NCBI GenBank assembly: GCA_003001975.1
Contig: PVUG01000024.1
Coordinates: forward strand, 1-43,559
Direction: 5' to 3'
From: Martelella mediterranea
GTDB lineage: Bacteria; Pseudomonadota; Alphaproteobacteria; Rhizobiales; Rhizobiaceae
Length of the DNA stretch: 43,559 nt
Shown: piece after piece, positions 15,608 through 25,041 of the stretch
Position numbering within the stretch: position 1 is the stretch's first letter
Layout of the letters: each line of letters opens with the position of its first letter
Notes under the pieces: model-generated
What the model saw: the letters and a program-made list of their open reading frames with translations, nothing else
What the model was told of the DNA's origin: nothing
Databases searched by the model: none
Position numbers and translations under genes: made by a program

Positions 15608-16531
15608 ATGACAGACACACCAGTTGAGAGCGTTCTGTCCTCGGAACAGCCGGAATCCATCAGGGCGTTGCGGCGGCGCAGGGTTCTTGCCTTTTTCGCC
15701 TCGCCGGGTGCAGCGATCAGCTTCGTCACGCTCGCGGTTATTGCGCTGATTGCGATTTTCGCCCCCGTTCTGGCGCCGCAAAACCCCTACGACCTGTCCC
15801 AGCTCGATATCCTCGACGGACGGTTGCCGCCGGGATCGGAATCGATGACCGGAATGCATTATTGGCTCGGCACGGACGGTCAGGGGCGCGATATTCTGTC
15901 GGGGATTTTCTACGGACTCAGGACATCCCTGACCGTCGGCCTGCTGTCGGCGTTCGCCGCAGCGCTGATCGGCACGACCATCGGCCTCATCGCCGCCTAT
16001 ATCGGCGGCCGCACGGAAACGCTGCTGATGCGGCTCGTCGATCTCCAGCTTTCCTTCCCCACCATACTCATGGCGCTGATGCTGCTGGCGGTTCTCGGCA
16101 AGGGAGTCATGAACGTGGTCATAGCACTGATCATCGCGGAGTGGGCAACTTACGCCAGAACTGTGCGCAGCACGGCTCTGGTCGAGCGCGAGAAGGAATA
16201 TATCGAGGCCGCCCGCAACCTCAACCTGCCGGGTTGGCGGATACTGTTCCGGCACCTGCTGCCAAACTGTCTGGCGCCGGTCATCGTCATCGCCACAATG
16301 CAGGTCGCCCGCGCCATCAGCCTGGAAGCGACGCTTTCCTTCCTAGGGCTCGGCGCCTCGGTAACCCAGCCCTCCCTCGGCATGCTGATCGCCAACGGCT
16401 ACAAGTATCTCCTGAGCGGCAACTACTGGATCAGTTTCTTTCCCGGCATCGCATTGCTGATCACGATCGTCGCCATCAATCTCGTCGGCGACCGGTTGCG
16501 CGATGTCCTGAACCCGAGGAATGCGCGATGA
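15608..16531 (+). CDS. Peptide ABC transporter permease, DppC type, operon A
   Basis: The product has 307 residues. The N-terminal DppC segment is followed by VLAPQNPYDLSQLDILDG, the GTDGQGRDILSGIFYG motif diagnostic of DppC/OppC proteins, and the coupling helix EYIEAARNLNLPGWRILFRH. About six membrane segments are evident. It pairs with the DppB-type permease encoded just upstream to form the channel. Its stop overlaps the ATG of the first ATPase gene (ATGA), so the four transport genes are translated in series. It is paralogous to 24115-25041. Confidence 0.93.
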   Translation: MTDTPVESVLSSEQPESIRALRRRRVLAFFASPGAAISFVTLAVIALIAIFAPVLAPQNPYDLSQLDILDGRLPPGSESMTGMHYWLGTDGQGRDILSGIFYGLRTSLTVGLLSAFAAALIGTTIGLIAAYIGGRTETLLMRLVDLQLSFPTILMALMLLAVLGKGVMNVVIALIIAEWATYARTVRSTALVEREKEYIEAARNLNLPGWRILFRHLLPNCLAPVIVIATMQVARAISLEATLSFLGLGASVTQPSLGMLIANGYKYLLSGNYWISFFPGIALLITIVAINLVGDRLRDVLNPRNAR

Positions 16532-17511
16532 CACCGATCCTCGACGTTCGCAATCTGGTGACAGAATTCGCCACGCAGCCGGGAAATCCCGCTCTGAAAG
16601 CTGTCGACGATGTCAGCTTTGCCTTGAACAGGGGGGAAATACTGGGGCTGGTCGGGGAATCCGGTTCGGGGAAATCCGTTACGGGTTTCTCGATCATGGG
16701 ACTGGTCGACCCGCCCGGTCGCGTCAGCCAGGGCCAGGTTCTCTTCGAGGGCCGAGACCTGACCGGCCTTGGCCCTGCGGACATGCGCGATCTGCGGGGG
16801 CGGCGGATCGCCATGGTCTTTCAGGACCCGATGATGACACTCAACCCGGTCCTGCGCGTGGGAACCCAGCTCACAGAAACCCTTCATGCGCACGAGCAAC
16901 TTTCCCGTCGCGAGGCGTGGTCGCGCGCCCGCGATGCACTGGCCATGGTCGGCATTCCGAGCCCGGAAGAGCGGATGAACGCCTATCCGCATCAGTTTTC
17001 CGGCGGGATGCGGCAGCGCGTGGCCATCGCCATCGCCATTTTGCACAAGCCGGACCTCATCATCGCCGACGAGCCGACGACAGCGCTCGACGTGACCATT
17101 CAGGCGCAGGTCATCCACGAGTTCCAGCGCCTGGCGGAGACCGCCAATACCGCCGTCATCTGGATCACCCACGACCTGGCGATCGTGTCGCGGCTGGCCG
17201 ACAGGATCGCGGTCATGTATGGCGGCAGGCTCGTTGAAAGCGGTCCCGTGGCCGACATTCTGACCCGGCCCCGTCACCCCTACACGAAAGGCCTGATCGG
17301 TTCCGTTCCCAGCCAGAATTCCAGAGGCCAGCGCCTGATGCAGATCCCGGGCATGACGCCCGGTCTCGGCCGGCTTCCCGCCGGCTGCGCCTTCCAGGCA
17401 CGGTGCGCCCGTGCCGATGCGCTGTGTCGGGTCCAGCCGGAGCTATCGATCGAAGGAGAGCGTGGCTATCGCTGCTTTCACCCCATCGCCGAACAGGTTG
17501 CCGGAGCATGA
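16528..17511 (+). CDS. Peptide ABC transporter ATPase, DppD type, operon A
   Basis: The product has 327 residues and one ABC domain: Walker A GESGSGKS (about residue 42), Q-loop VFQDPMMTLNP, signature QFSGGMRQR (about 156), Walker [13 protein letters not shown] (about 181) and switch histidine in WITHDLA. The C-terminal oligopeptide/dipeptide extension with spaced cysteines (C-A-F-Q-A-R-C-A, then L-C and R-C-F) matches the [4Fe-4S]-associated tail known from DppD/OppD. The start at 16528 lies within the previous stop; the long in-frame extension upstream is out-of-frame permease sequence. It works as a heterodimer with the DppF-type ATPase encoded next. Confidence 0.93.
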   Translation: MTPILDVRNLVTEFATQPGNPALKAVDDVSFALNRGEILGLVGESGSGKSVTGFSIMGLVDPPGRVSQGQVLFEGRDLTGLGPADMRDLRGRRIAMVFQDPMMTLNPVLRVGTQLTETLHAHEQLSRREAWSRARDALAMVGIPSPEERMNAYPHQFSGGMRQRVAIAIAILHKPDLIIADEPTTALDVTIQAQVIHEFQRLAETANTAVIWITHDLAIVSRLADRIAVMYGGRLVESGPVADILTRPRHPYTKGLIGSVPSQNSRGQRLMQIPGMTPGLGRLPAGCAFQARCARADALCRVQPELSIEGERGYRCFHPIAEQVAGA

Positions 17512-18551
17512 GCATGAGCGCATCACTACAACAGGCATCAAATCCTTCCGCAACTGAAATGGCGGCCGCGCCGGTTCTCGAGCTTCGCAATGTAACCCGC
17601 AAGTTCGGAGCGCGTCCGGACCTTGCCGAGCGGATCGCGATCGGATTGAAGCTTGCGCGTCCCAGATCCGTGGTGCATGCCGTCGACGGGGTGGACCTCA
17701 AGGTCAAAGTCGGCGAGGTCCTGGGGCTCGTCGGCGAATCCGGCTGCGGAAAGTCGACGCTTGGTCGCATCGCTGCGGGCATTCTGCCGCCGAGTTCCGG
17801 CTCGGTCCTGTGGAAAGGCCAGGATCGCGCATCGATGACGCAGCGGCAGCGCCACGCGGCCGACCTCGACATCCAGATGATTTTCCAGAACCCGATGGCC
17901 GCCCTCAATCCGCGTATGACGATTTCGGAAATCGTGGCCGAGGCGCCGCGCGCGCATCGCCTGATCGACGGCCCCGAAGAGCCTTACGTCGATCGTTATC
18001 TGAAAATGTCGGGTTTCGACCCGGCGATGAAGCGGCGCTTTTCCCACCAGTTTTCGGGAGGCCAGCGTCAGCGCGTCAACATTGCCCGCGCGCTCGCCGT
18101 TCAACCGGAATTTCTGGTGTGTGATGAGAGTGTGGCGGCGCTGGACGTTTCGATCCAGGCGCAGGTCATTAACCTGTTCATGGATCTGCGCGAAACCCTT
18201 GGCCTGACCTACCTGTTCGTCAGCCACGATCTGGGGGTTGTCGAGCATATCTCCGACCGGGTGGCGATCATGTATCTCGGGCGGATCGTCGAGGAAGCCG
18301 GTGCGGAAGATATCTTCGCGCGCTCGAACCATCCCTACACCCAGGCCCTGCTTTCCGAAATTCCGCGTATCGAGACGACAAAACGTCGGTTTTCGCCGGT
18401 CAAGGGCGAGTTGCCAAGTCCGCTTTCCCCTCCTTCGGGCTGCCATTTCCACCCCCGCTGCCCCCACGCCACGAAACGTTGTCGCGAGGAGGCGCCGCTG
18501 CTGCGCGAGATCGCGCCGGGCCACCGCTCGGCCTGCCATCTCAACGGGTGA
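17508..18551 (+). CDS. Peptide ABC transporter ATPase, DppF type, operon A
   Basis: The product is 347 residues from the ATG at 17508 (ATGA overlap with DppD); a second ATG at 17514 is equally possible. The ABC domain has [50 protein letters not shown] and VSHDLGVVEH in order, followed by the Opp-type C-terminal tail with spaced cysteines (G-C-H-F-H-P-R-C-P). An insert of about 25 residues between the first strand and Walker A (DLAERIAIGLKLARP) is a feature of many rhizobial DppF proteins. It is the last gene of operon A; 100 bp separate it from the converging IclR gene. Confidence 0.92.
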   Translation: MSMSASLQQASNPSATEMAAAPVLELRNVTRKFGARPDLAERIAIGLKLARPRSVVHAVDGVDLKVKVGEVLGLVGESGCGKSTLGRIAAGILPPSSGSVLWKGQDRASMTQRQRHAADLDIQMIFQNPMAALNPRMTISEIVAEAPRAHRLIDGPEEPYVDRYLKMSGFDPAMKRRFSHQFSGGQRQRVNIARALAVQPEFLVCDESVAALDVSIQAQVINLFMDLRETLGLTYLFVSHDLGVVEHISDRVAIMYLGRIVEEAGAEDIFARSNHPYTQALLSEIPRIETTKRRFSPVKGELPSPLSPPSGCHFHPRCPHATKRCREEAPLLREIAPGHRSACHLNG

Positions 18552-18651
18552 TCCATTGCGCAGTGCGGCCAGTCGAGCCTGTCTCACCATTGCCGGCGGC
18601 TTCTGCCGTTTTCGCCCTGCTTCGCCATGAAGGATATCCGCGCAGGCAACC

Positions 18652-19452
18652 TCAGCTCTGGATGCCGGCAGGCGGATTGGTAAGCCTGATGACGCGGCTG
18701 ATATGCTCCGCAGCGGCCATGACCTGCGGAACAACCTGCCGGGCAGCAGCCGCGGACATTCTGGACGCGGGGGCGGCGAGATTGAGCACTGCTGTGACCC
18801 TGGAACCCGGCGCGAAAACGGGAGCGCTGACCGAAACCAGCTCGTCATTGACCTCGCCGTGGCTGATTGCATAACCGTTAGCCCGGATCCGGGCGAGGCG
18901 CTCCCGCAAAACCGCCGGATCTACGATCGAGTTCGCCGTCAAACGGGGCAACGGCGCGGCCAGAAACCGTGCCAGTTCGTCCTCTTCCATGTAGGCAAGA
19001 AAGATTTTGCTCGATCCGCCGTAAAAGGCGCCCCGTTGTCCGACCTCGGAGTGAACCCGCACCGCCCGCTCCGGCTCCCAGCGAAAGACGCAAAGGGATT
19101 CGTCGCCGTCGCGGATGCGCAACTGCACGGTCTCCTGCGTCGCCCGCCCCAGCTCCAGCATCGCCGGTTCGGCGATCTGGACAAGGTCGAATTGTCCGCG
19201 TGCGGCGGCCCCGAGCAACAGGGTGGCGAAACCTATGCGATAGGATTTTCCGTCATTGCCGCGGGTGACGAGATCGCGCGCCTCAAGCGTCCTGATCATG
19301 CGGAATATGCGTTGTCGGCTGCCGCCCACCTTGCGGGCGATGTCGGCCATCGCCAGACCCGGCTCCTCGGCGATCGCCTGTAGCACATCGATCGCGCAGT
19401 CAACGGCCTCGATGCGATAGCTGTTGTCTTTTCTGTCTTCCGCAAGCGACAC
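18652..19452 (-). CDS. IclR-family regulator, operon B
   Basis: The product is 266 residues from a GTG at 19452, chosen because GAAAGGGGG lies 6 bp upstream; an in-frame extension to 19542 would add a basic, non-conserved leader. Winged HTH (VDCAIDVLQAIAEEPGLAMA then IARKVGGSRQRIFRMIRTLE) and effector domain (RGAFYGGSSKIFLAYM and NGYAISHGEVNDELVSVSAP) are typical. It is similar throughout to the IclR protein at 9523-10284. It diverges from the M28/peptide-transporter operon starting at 19669 and probably controls it; its 3' end converges on operon A. Confidence 0.92.
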   Translation of the reverse strand: MSLAEDRKDNSYRIEAVDCAIDVLQAIAEEPGLAMADIARKVGGSRQRIFRMIRTLEARDLVTRGNDGKSYRIGFATLLLGAAARGQFDLVQIAEPAMLELGRATQETVQLRIRDGDESLCVFRWEPERAVRVHSEVGQRGAFYGGSSKIFLAYMEEDELARFLAAPLPRLTANSIVDPAVLRERLARIRANGYAISHGEVNDELVSVSAPVFAPGSRVTAVLNLAAPASRMSAAAARQVVPQVMAAAEHISRVIRLTNPPAGIQS

Positions 19453-19533
19453 GCTTTGCCCCCTTTCGCTGCAACGACTCTGATGCCCAAGGCTCTGTTG
19501 TAGAGGGACGGATGACGATGGGCAAATCAGAGT

Positions 19534-19565
19534 TTGTAACACTGTATATAACGTGTATTAACAGT
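19534..19565. promoter_or_regulatory. Divergent promoter/operator region between IclR and operon B
   Basis: ACTGT (19541-19545) and ACAGT (19561-19565) form an inverted repeat with ACAC (19539-19542) and GTGT (19553-19556) nested in it. On the plus strand TTGTAA (19534-19539), 16 bp, TATTAA (19556-19561) is a plausible promoter overlapping the repeat, placing transcription start near 19568, about 100 bp before the M28 gene. Confidence 0.4.
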
Positions 19566-19668
19566 ATTGACCAGCGATATCAACATGCAGTAACCTCGCC
19601 GAATGATCCGAAGTGCATGCCGTGCTGCTGCGGATCGACGTTCAGATGCGGCGATATGGAGTGCAGGA

Positions 19669-21378
19669 ATGATGATGGGCGAGCATGCGGCTGTGAAATT
19701 GATGTCGGAACCGGACGGCGCAGTCCTCGGCGATCTGAAGAATGCCGTCAGCGGCGTACGCATGATGGAAACGCTGGATCATCTGGCGCGCTTCACCAAA
19801 CTGGCCGGAACGCCGTCCGAGCGCGAGAGCCTGGAAGGGCTTCGTTCACAACTCGCGAATATCGGCTTCGAGACCTCCGTGCTGGAGCACGACGCCTATA
19901 TCAGCCTTCCCGGCAAGGCCAGCCTGCAGATCGCCTCCGCCGCCTACGCCTGCATCACCCATTCGATGGGGATATCCTCCCCCGCCGACGGCCTCACGGC
20001 CGATCTGGTGGACCTGCCCTCCGGCCGGGCGGATGACCTGCCGGACAGCGGGGTCGCCGGAAAGGTCGTCGTCATCGACGGCATCGCCTCGCCGGACGTG
20101 ACGCGGCGTATGACGGCGCTCGGCGTCGCCGGCATCATCCATGTCAGCCCTCACGAGCATATTCACGAGATGTGCATCTCGCCTGTCTGGGGGAGCCCGT
20201 CGATGCAGACGATGAAGGACCTGCCGGCCTGCGTTGTCATATCCGTCTCGGCGACGACGGGCCTCTCTATCCGCGAGCAGATGAGCAAGGGCGCGCAACG
20301 GGCGCTGATCCACGCCGAGGTGGATACCGGCTGGCGCAAGACGCCACTGCTCGTCGCGGAGATGGCTGCGGACGAACCAGCCGAAGAAGCACCGTTCGTG
20401 CTGTTCTCCGGGCATCACGATACCTGGTACTACGGCGTCATGGACAACGGCTCGGCCAACGCCTGCATGATCGAGGTGGCGCGCCTTGCCGTTTCGCAGC
20501 GCGCTCACTGGCGGCGTTCCCTGCGGATCTGCATCTGGTCCGGTCACTCCCAGGGCCGTTATTCCGGTTCCGCCTGGTACGTGGACCAGAACTGGGCCGA
20601 CTTCGACCGGCGATGCGTTGCCCATGTCAATATCGACAGTCCCGGAGGCATCGGCGCGGGAAATCTGAAAAATACCGGGGTCATGCGTTCATTGCGGCCG
20701 CTCGCCGCCAGAGCAATCGCTCAGGAAACCGGGCAGGTTCTTGCCGGCAAGCCAAAAGTCCGCTCGGCCGATGAATCGCTTCAGGGGATCGGCATTCCAT
20801 CCATGTTCGGTTCCCTCAGCGGCCAGTTTCCCGACCCTGAAAGCAAGATGCGAAATGCGCTTGGCTGGTGGTGGCATACGCCCGACGACCTGATCGACAA
20901 GATCGACGAGGCCAATCTCGTGCGCGATGCCAGGATCGTCCTTGAATGCGTGTGGCGGCTGTTGAGTGAGGAGGTGCTTCCCATCGACATTTTCGCGCCG
21001 CTTGAAGGCTTGCGTTCGGCGCTGCTCCCGCTTCAGGAAAAACTCGACGCCAATTTCGACCTCGGCATGCTGTTCGCGCGCATTGATGCGGCTTCGGACC
21101 GCCTTCGCGCCCTTCAGGAAAATAGCGCGCCGCCATCGATCAACAGCGCCATCATGCGCGCCTCGCGTGAACTCGTGCTGCTCGAGCACAGCCGCGGAGA
21201 CCGGTTTGTCCACGAGCCGGCGCTCGCCCTGCCCGCATGGCCGGTTCTGGAGCCGCTGCGGATCCTGTCCGAAGCGGCGCCCGGAACAGATAGCTTCCAT
21301 TTTGCAATGGTCGACGCCGTCCGCGCGCGCAATCGCATCGCCTGGCACCTCGAACGGGCCGCCGCCTGCATGGCGTAA
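19669..21378 (+). CDS. M28-type (Zn) peptidase-like protein, operon B
   Basis: The product is 569 residues from ATG 19669 (three successive ATGs; TGGAGTGCAGGA precedes). The N-terminal part is followed by a PA-like insert (about residues 95-200, GVAGKVVVIDGIAS) and an M28 core: SGHHDTWYYGVMDNGSANA (His250, Asp251; Asp260 area), NIDSPG (Asp323) and WWHTPDD (His403), which are expected zinc ligands. The usual Glu-Glu pair in W-x-x-E-E is replaced: WSGHSQGRYSGS has His293-Ser294 there. So one ligand and the general base differ, and the reaction may not be classical aminopeptidase hydrolysis. No signal peptide is seen. First gene of operon B, controlled by the divergent IclR. Ends with an about 150-residue helical C-terminal domain. 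Confidence 0.85.
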   Translation: MMMGEHAAVKLMSEPDGAVLGDLKNAVSGVRMMETLDHLARFTKLAGTPSERESLEGLRSQLANIGFETSVLEHDAYISLPGKASLQIASAAYACITHSMGISSPADGLTADLVDLPSGRADDLPDSGVAGKVVVIDGIASPDVTRRMTALGVAGIIHVSPHEHIHEMCISPVWGSPSMQTMKDLPACVVISVSATTGLSIREQMSKGAQRALIHAEVDTGWRKTPLLVAEMAADEPAEEAPFVLFSGHHDTWYYGVMDNGSANACMIEVARLAVSQRAHWRRSLRICIWSGHSQGRYSGSAWYVDQNWADFDRRCVAHVNIDSPGGIGAGNLKNTGVMRSLRPLAARAIAQETGQVLAGKPKVRSADESLQGIGIPSMFGSLSGQFPDPESKMRNALGWWWHTPDDLIDKIDEANLVRDARIVLECVWRLLSEEVLPIDIFAPLEGLRSALLPLQEKLDANFDLGMLFARIDAASDRLRALQENSAPPSINSAIMRASRELVLLEHSRGDRFVHEPALALPAWPVLEPLRILSEAAPGTDSFHFAMVDAVRARNRIAWHLERAAACMA

Positions 21379-21439
21379 CCGGAGCGGAACAAGCAAGCAC
21401 TTTAAAACGGAACCAATCAACCAAAAAGGGGAACTCCGA

Positions 21440-22999
21440 ATGAAACCGAAAACAGCCCTACTCACAATATTGATCGCAGGTCTGATGGCTGGCGCGGCAA
21501 CCGCCAAGGATCTGGTCATCGGCATGAAAGCGGCGGTCGACAACGCCGACCCTCATCAGCTCTACACGCCCAATCGCAACGTGGATCTTCAGGTCTACGA
21601 GCCGCTGGTTTATCAGGACCGCTTTCTGAAGCCGGTCCCCTGGCTGGCGACGTCGTGGGAACCCCTCGACGACACGACCTGGGAATTCAAACTTCGCGAG
21701 GACGTCAAGTTTTCCGACGGCACGCCGTTTACGGCAGAGGACGTGGTCTTCTCTCTCAATCGCGGCATAACGATCAAGGGATTGCGCACCTATGTCGGAT
21801 ATCTCAAGGATATAGCCTCGGTTGAGGCCAAGGACGACCACACGGTCGTCATAAAGACCAAGATGCCGACGTCGATGTTGCCATGGAATCTCACCTCCAT
21901 CGGCATGGTCTCGGCCAAAGCCTCCAGGGATGCGACCGAAGAGGACTTCAACGGCGGCAGCGCCGCCATCGGCACTGGTCCTTACCGCTGGATAAAATGG
22001 ACGCCCGGCGACAGCGTTGTTCTGGAGAAGAATCCGGATTACTGGAATGGGGTCGAGCCGTGGGACAAGGTCACCTACCGGTTCATTCCCGACGACAGCA
22101 CCCGGGTTGCGGGCCTGCTTGCCGGCGATGTCGATGTCATCGATCAGGTTCCCGGCAACCTTACCAGGCAGATTGCCGACAGCGGCAAGACCAGCCTCGT
22201 TGAGGACACGTCAGTCTTCAACGTGTATCTTTCCTTCGACAGCGCCAGGGCCAATTCTCCCTTCATCAAGGCCAATGACGGTTCGGACCTCAAGGAAAAC
22301 CCGTTTTCCAACCCTGACGTCCGTGAGGCGGTGAACATCGCGATCAACCGCACGGGCCTTGCCGAACGCATCATGAATGGCGCGGCGGTTCCCACTGGCC
22401 AGCTCGCGCCCGAAGGCATGCAGGGCTATGTGCAATCGCTGGGCGTTCCCGAATACGATCCCGCGAAAGCTAAGGAACTGCTCGCCAGGGCCGGATATCC
22501 TGACGGGTTCCGCATGACAATCCATTGCTACAACAACCGTTTCACCGGTGATGTCCAGACCTGCCAGGCGGTTGCGGCCATGCTTACCGCGATCGGGATC
22601 AAGACAAACGTGGACGCCATGCCCACCTCGGTCTTCTTCAAGCGCGCGCGCGCGAACGAATTCTCCTTCTTCATGATCATGTACGGCACGCCGACCGGCA
22701 GCACGACCAGCATGGTGACGACGGTGCTTCAGACCGTCGACAAGGAAAATGGCTATGGCGCAAACAACAATAACTTCTATTCGAACCCCGAGGTCGACGC
22801 GCTCATCGTGGAATCGCAGAGCACGTTCGACGATGCCGACAGTGAAGAACTGCTGAAGGAGGCGACCGCGGCGGCGATCAACGACCAGGCGCTGCTGCCG
22901 CTGTTCTTCCTGAAGTCGAGCTGGGGCGTGCGCAAGGGACTGGAGCTTGAACCGCGCGGCGACGGCTTCACCATGGCGCGCAACATTCGCGAGAAGTAG
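21440..22999 (+). CDS. Peptide-type ABC transporter substrate-binding protein, operon B
   Basis: The product has 519 residues. A clear signal peptide, MKPKTALLTILIAGLMAGAA with cleavage near T-A-K at residue 22-23, precedes an SBP family 5 fold: DNADPHQLYTPNRNVDLQVY, WEFKLREDVKFSDGTPFTAE, IGTGPYRWIKWTPGDSV and YVQSLGVPEYDPAKAKELL. The ATG at 21440 follows AAAAAGGGGAAC. It differs from the operon A binding protein in the ligand-facing N-terminal region, so the two systems likely import related but different molecules. It sits 61 bp after the M28 gene. Confidence 0.93.
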   Translation: MKPKTALLTILIAGLMAGAATAKDLVIGMKAAVDNADPHQLYTPNRNVDLQVYEPLVYQDRFLKPVPWLATSWEPLDDTTWEFKLREDVKFSDGTPFTAEDVVFSLNRGITIKGLRTYVGYLKDIASVEAKDDHTVVIKTKMPTSMLPWNLTSIGMVSAKASRDATEEDFNGGSAAIGTGPYRWIKWTPGDSVVLEKNPDYWNGVEPWDKVTYRFIPDDSTRVAGLLAGDVDVIDQVPGNLTRQIADSGKTSLVEDTSVFNVYLSFDSARANSPFIKANDGSDLKENPFSNPDVREAVNIAINRTGLAERIMNGAAVPTGQLAPEGMQGYVQSLGVPEYDPAKAKELLARAGYPDGFRMTIHCYNNRFTGDVQTCQAVAAMLTAIGIKTNVDAMPTSVFFKRARANEFSFFMIMYGTPTGSTTSMVTTVLQTVDKENGYGANNNNFYSNPEVDALIVESQSTFDDADSEELLKEATAAAINDQALLPLFFLKSSWGVRKGLELEPRGDGFTMARNIREK

Positions 23000-23017
23000 A
23001 GGGTCATCGCCCGAAGC

Positions 23018-23039
23018 CCCGGCTTCCCCGGAAGCCGGG
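23018..23039 (+). other. Intercistronic stem-loop after binding-protein gene, operon B
   Basis: CCCGGCTTCC (23018-23027) and GGAAGCCGGG (23030-23039) form a perfect 10-bp stem. It occupies the same operon position as the hairpin at 12086-12111 and probably has the same message-stabilising or attenuating role. Confidence 0.55.
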
Positions 23040-23137
23040 CGCTGCGACAGCCTGGCGCGCGGCCCCTGATTTCCGGGACGCTGAAGAGGCGCGGGCACGA
23101 CTCAAAACGAAAACCCCGGAATTTAAGGTAAACGCAG

Positions 23138-24118
23138 ATGGCCCTTTGGCTCGGCAGGCGGTTTTTCCAGGCTGCGCTCGTCATTCTCGCCATGACGGTA
23201 ATCGTCTTCATTGGCGTCAACGTGATCGGCAATCCGGTCGATATTCTCATTCCGCCGGATGCGACCCAGGCGGAACGGTTGCGGCTGATCCAGTCACTCG
23301 GGCTCGATCAACCGCTTTACAGCCAGTATTTCGACTTCCTGAAAAATGCGCTGCACGGAGATCTCGGCAACAGCTACGTCTACAATCGACCGGCTCTCCA
23401 GATCATTCTCGAGCGTATGCCCGCAACATTCGAACTGGCAATGAGCGCCATGGTGATATCCGTGGCCATCGGCATCCCGCTGGGTCTTTACGCCGGGCTT
23501 CGGCCCGACAGCCTGTCCGCCAAGACGCTGATGGCGGGAAGCATTCTCGGGTTTTCCCTGCCCACCTTCTGGGTTGGCATCATCCTGATCATGGTTTTCG
23601 CGGTCCAGCTCGGTTGGCTTCCCGCCAGCGGCCGCGGGGAAACCGTGGAAATATTCGGCGTCGGCTGGTCGTTTCTCACCGTTGACGGCCTGCGCCATCT
23701 GCTTCTTCCGGCAGTCAACCTGTCGTTGTTCAAGACGGCGCTGGTGATGCGGCTGACCCGCGCCGGCGTGCAGGAAACGCTCCCGCAGGACTATATCCGC
23801 TACGCCCGCGCCCGCGGCCTGAACGAGCGTCGCGTCGTTGCCGTGCATGTGCTGAAGAACATCATGATCCCCGTCATCACGATCCTCGGCCTCGAATTCG
23901 GCTCGATCATCGCGTTTTCGGTCGTGACGGAAAGCATCTTCGCCTGGCCGGGAACGGGCAAGCTCATCGTCGACAGCATCAATGTTCTCGATCGGCCGAT
24001 CATCATCTCCTACCTGATCATGATCGTCATCGTGTTTACCATCATCAATCTTGCGGTCGATCTGACCTACACACTTCTTGACCCGCGCGTGAGGCTTAGC
24101 ATGAAGGGAGGCGCATGA
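23138..24118 (+). CDS. Peptide ABC transporter permease, DppB type, operon B
   Basis: The product has 326 residues and about six membrane helices. It is co-linear with the operon A DppB protein: VIVFIGVNVIGNPVDILI, HGDLGNSYVYNRPA, SILGFSLPTFWVGIILIM, and the coupling motif QDYIRYARARGLNERRVV. The ATG at 23138 follows TTTAAGGTAAACGC (modest ribosome site). Its TGA overlaps the next start (ATGATG at 24115). It forms the channel for the solute captured by the protein encoded at 21440. Confidence 0.93.
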   Translation: MALWLGRRFFQAALVILAMTVIVFIGVNVIGNPVDILIPPDATQAERLRLIQSLGLDQPLYSQYFDFLKNALHGDLGNSYVYNRPALQIILERMPATFELAMSAMVISVAIGIPLGLYAGLRPDSLSAKTLMAGSILGFSLPTFWVGIILIMVFAVQLGWLPASGRGETVEIFGVGWSFLTVDGLRHLLLPAVNLSLFKTALVMRLTRAGVQETLPQDYIRYARARGLNERRVVAVHVLKNIMIPVITILGLEFGSIIAFSVVTESIFAWPGTGKLIVDSINVLDRPIIISYLIMIVIVFTIINLAVDLTYTLLDPRVRLSMKGGA

Positions 24119-25041
24119 TGACCGATCTTTACGAACCGGATATCGAACCCGTTCAGCTCGTTGCCACGGAGAGGCCGGGCAAGCGCCTCCTGCGCGACTT
24201 CTTGAAATCGAAGATCGCGGTCGGCGCGCTGGCCGTTCTCGTCCTGATCATTCTGGCGGCCATATTCGCGCCGCTGATCGTGCCGCAGAACCCTTATGAT
24301 CTTCTGCAACTCAACATCATGGATGGCCTGATGCCGCCCGGCACAACTGCTGCCAACGGCGAATACGCCTATCTGCTCGGATCTGACGATCAGGGACGCG
24401 ACATGCTGTCGGCCATTCTTTACGGCCTGCGCATCTCGCTGACGGTCGGCGTCGCCTCCGCTTTCGTCGCGGCGATGATCGGCGCCTCGCTCGGCCTGCT
24501 TGCCGCCTATGTCGGCGGCCGGACCGAAAATATCATCATGCGTCTGGTCGACCTGCAGCTCTCCTTTCCGTCGATGCTCGTGGCATTGATGATCCTCGCC
24601 TTTCTGGGCAAGGGCGTCGGGAACGTGGTGCTGGCGCTAATCATCGTGGAATGGGCGACCTATGCCCGCACGGCGCGCGGCACGGCGCTGGTGGAAAGCC
24701 GGCGCGAATATATCGAGGCCGCATCCTGCCTCGGCGTACCGTCCTATCGGATTGTCTTCCGCCATCTGCTGCCGAACTGCCTGCCGCCGCTGGTCGTGAT
24801 CGCAACGGTCCAGATCGCGCGCGCAATCGCGCTGGAGGCGACCCTGTCGTTTCTCGGCCTCGGCGTTCCCGTGACCGAACCGAGCCTCGGCCTGCTGATC
24901 GCCAACGGCTACAAATACATCCTGTCCGGCCAATACTGGGTGAGCATTTATCCCGGCGTCGCGCTTCTGGTGACCATCGTCGCCATCAACCTCGTCGGCG
25001 ATCACCTTCGTGACATCTTCAATCCGAAAGGACACGGATAA
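24115..25041 (+). CDS. Peptide ABC transporter permease, DppC type, operon B
   Basis: The product has 308 residues. It contains the DppC-type motif [20 protein letters not shown] (about residue 87), six membrane segments and the coupling helix [20 protein letters not shown]. Two adjacent ATGs (24115, 24118) follow AAGGGAGG; the first overlaps the upstream stop. The stop shares a base with the ATG of the fused ATPase gene (TAATG). It is paralogous to 15608-16531 including near-identical runs such as TLSFLGLG. Confidence 0.93.
   Translation: MMTDLYEPDIEPVQLVATERPGKRLLRDFLKSKIAVGALAVLVLIILAAIFAPLIVPQNPYDLLQLNIMDGLMPPGTTAANGEYAYLLGSDDQGRDMLSAILYGLRISLTVGVASAFVAAMIGASLGLLAAYVGGRTENIIMRLVDLQLSFPSMLVALMILAFLGKGVGNVVLALIIVEWATYARTARGTALVESRREYIEAASCLGVPSYRIVFRHLLPNCLPPLVVIATVQIARAIALEATLSFLGLGVPVTEPSLGLLIANGYKYILSGQYWVSIYPGVALLVTIVAINLVGDHLRDIFNPKGHG

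Noticed and set aside
14522-16255. A 577-codon open frame on the minus strand across the GGT and permease genes
   Set aside because: It lies entirely opposite well-supported genes, is rich in Arg/Gln/Asp/His as expected of a GC-rich shadow frame, and shows no family motif or ribosome site.
17538-18872. A 444-codon minus-strand frame over the DppF-type ATPase gene
   Set aside because: Antisense shadow of a gene with complete ABC motifs; its product has no recognisable domain.
19491-19505. GGCTCTGTTG resembling an IS6-type terminal repeat near the IclR gene
   Set aside because: Only ten bases match, it lacks the following CAAA, and no transposase or second repeat is nearby.
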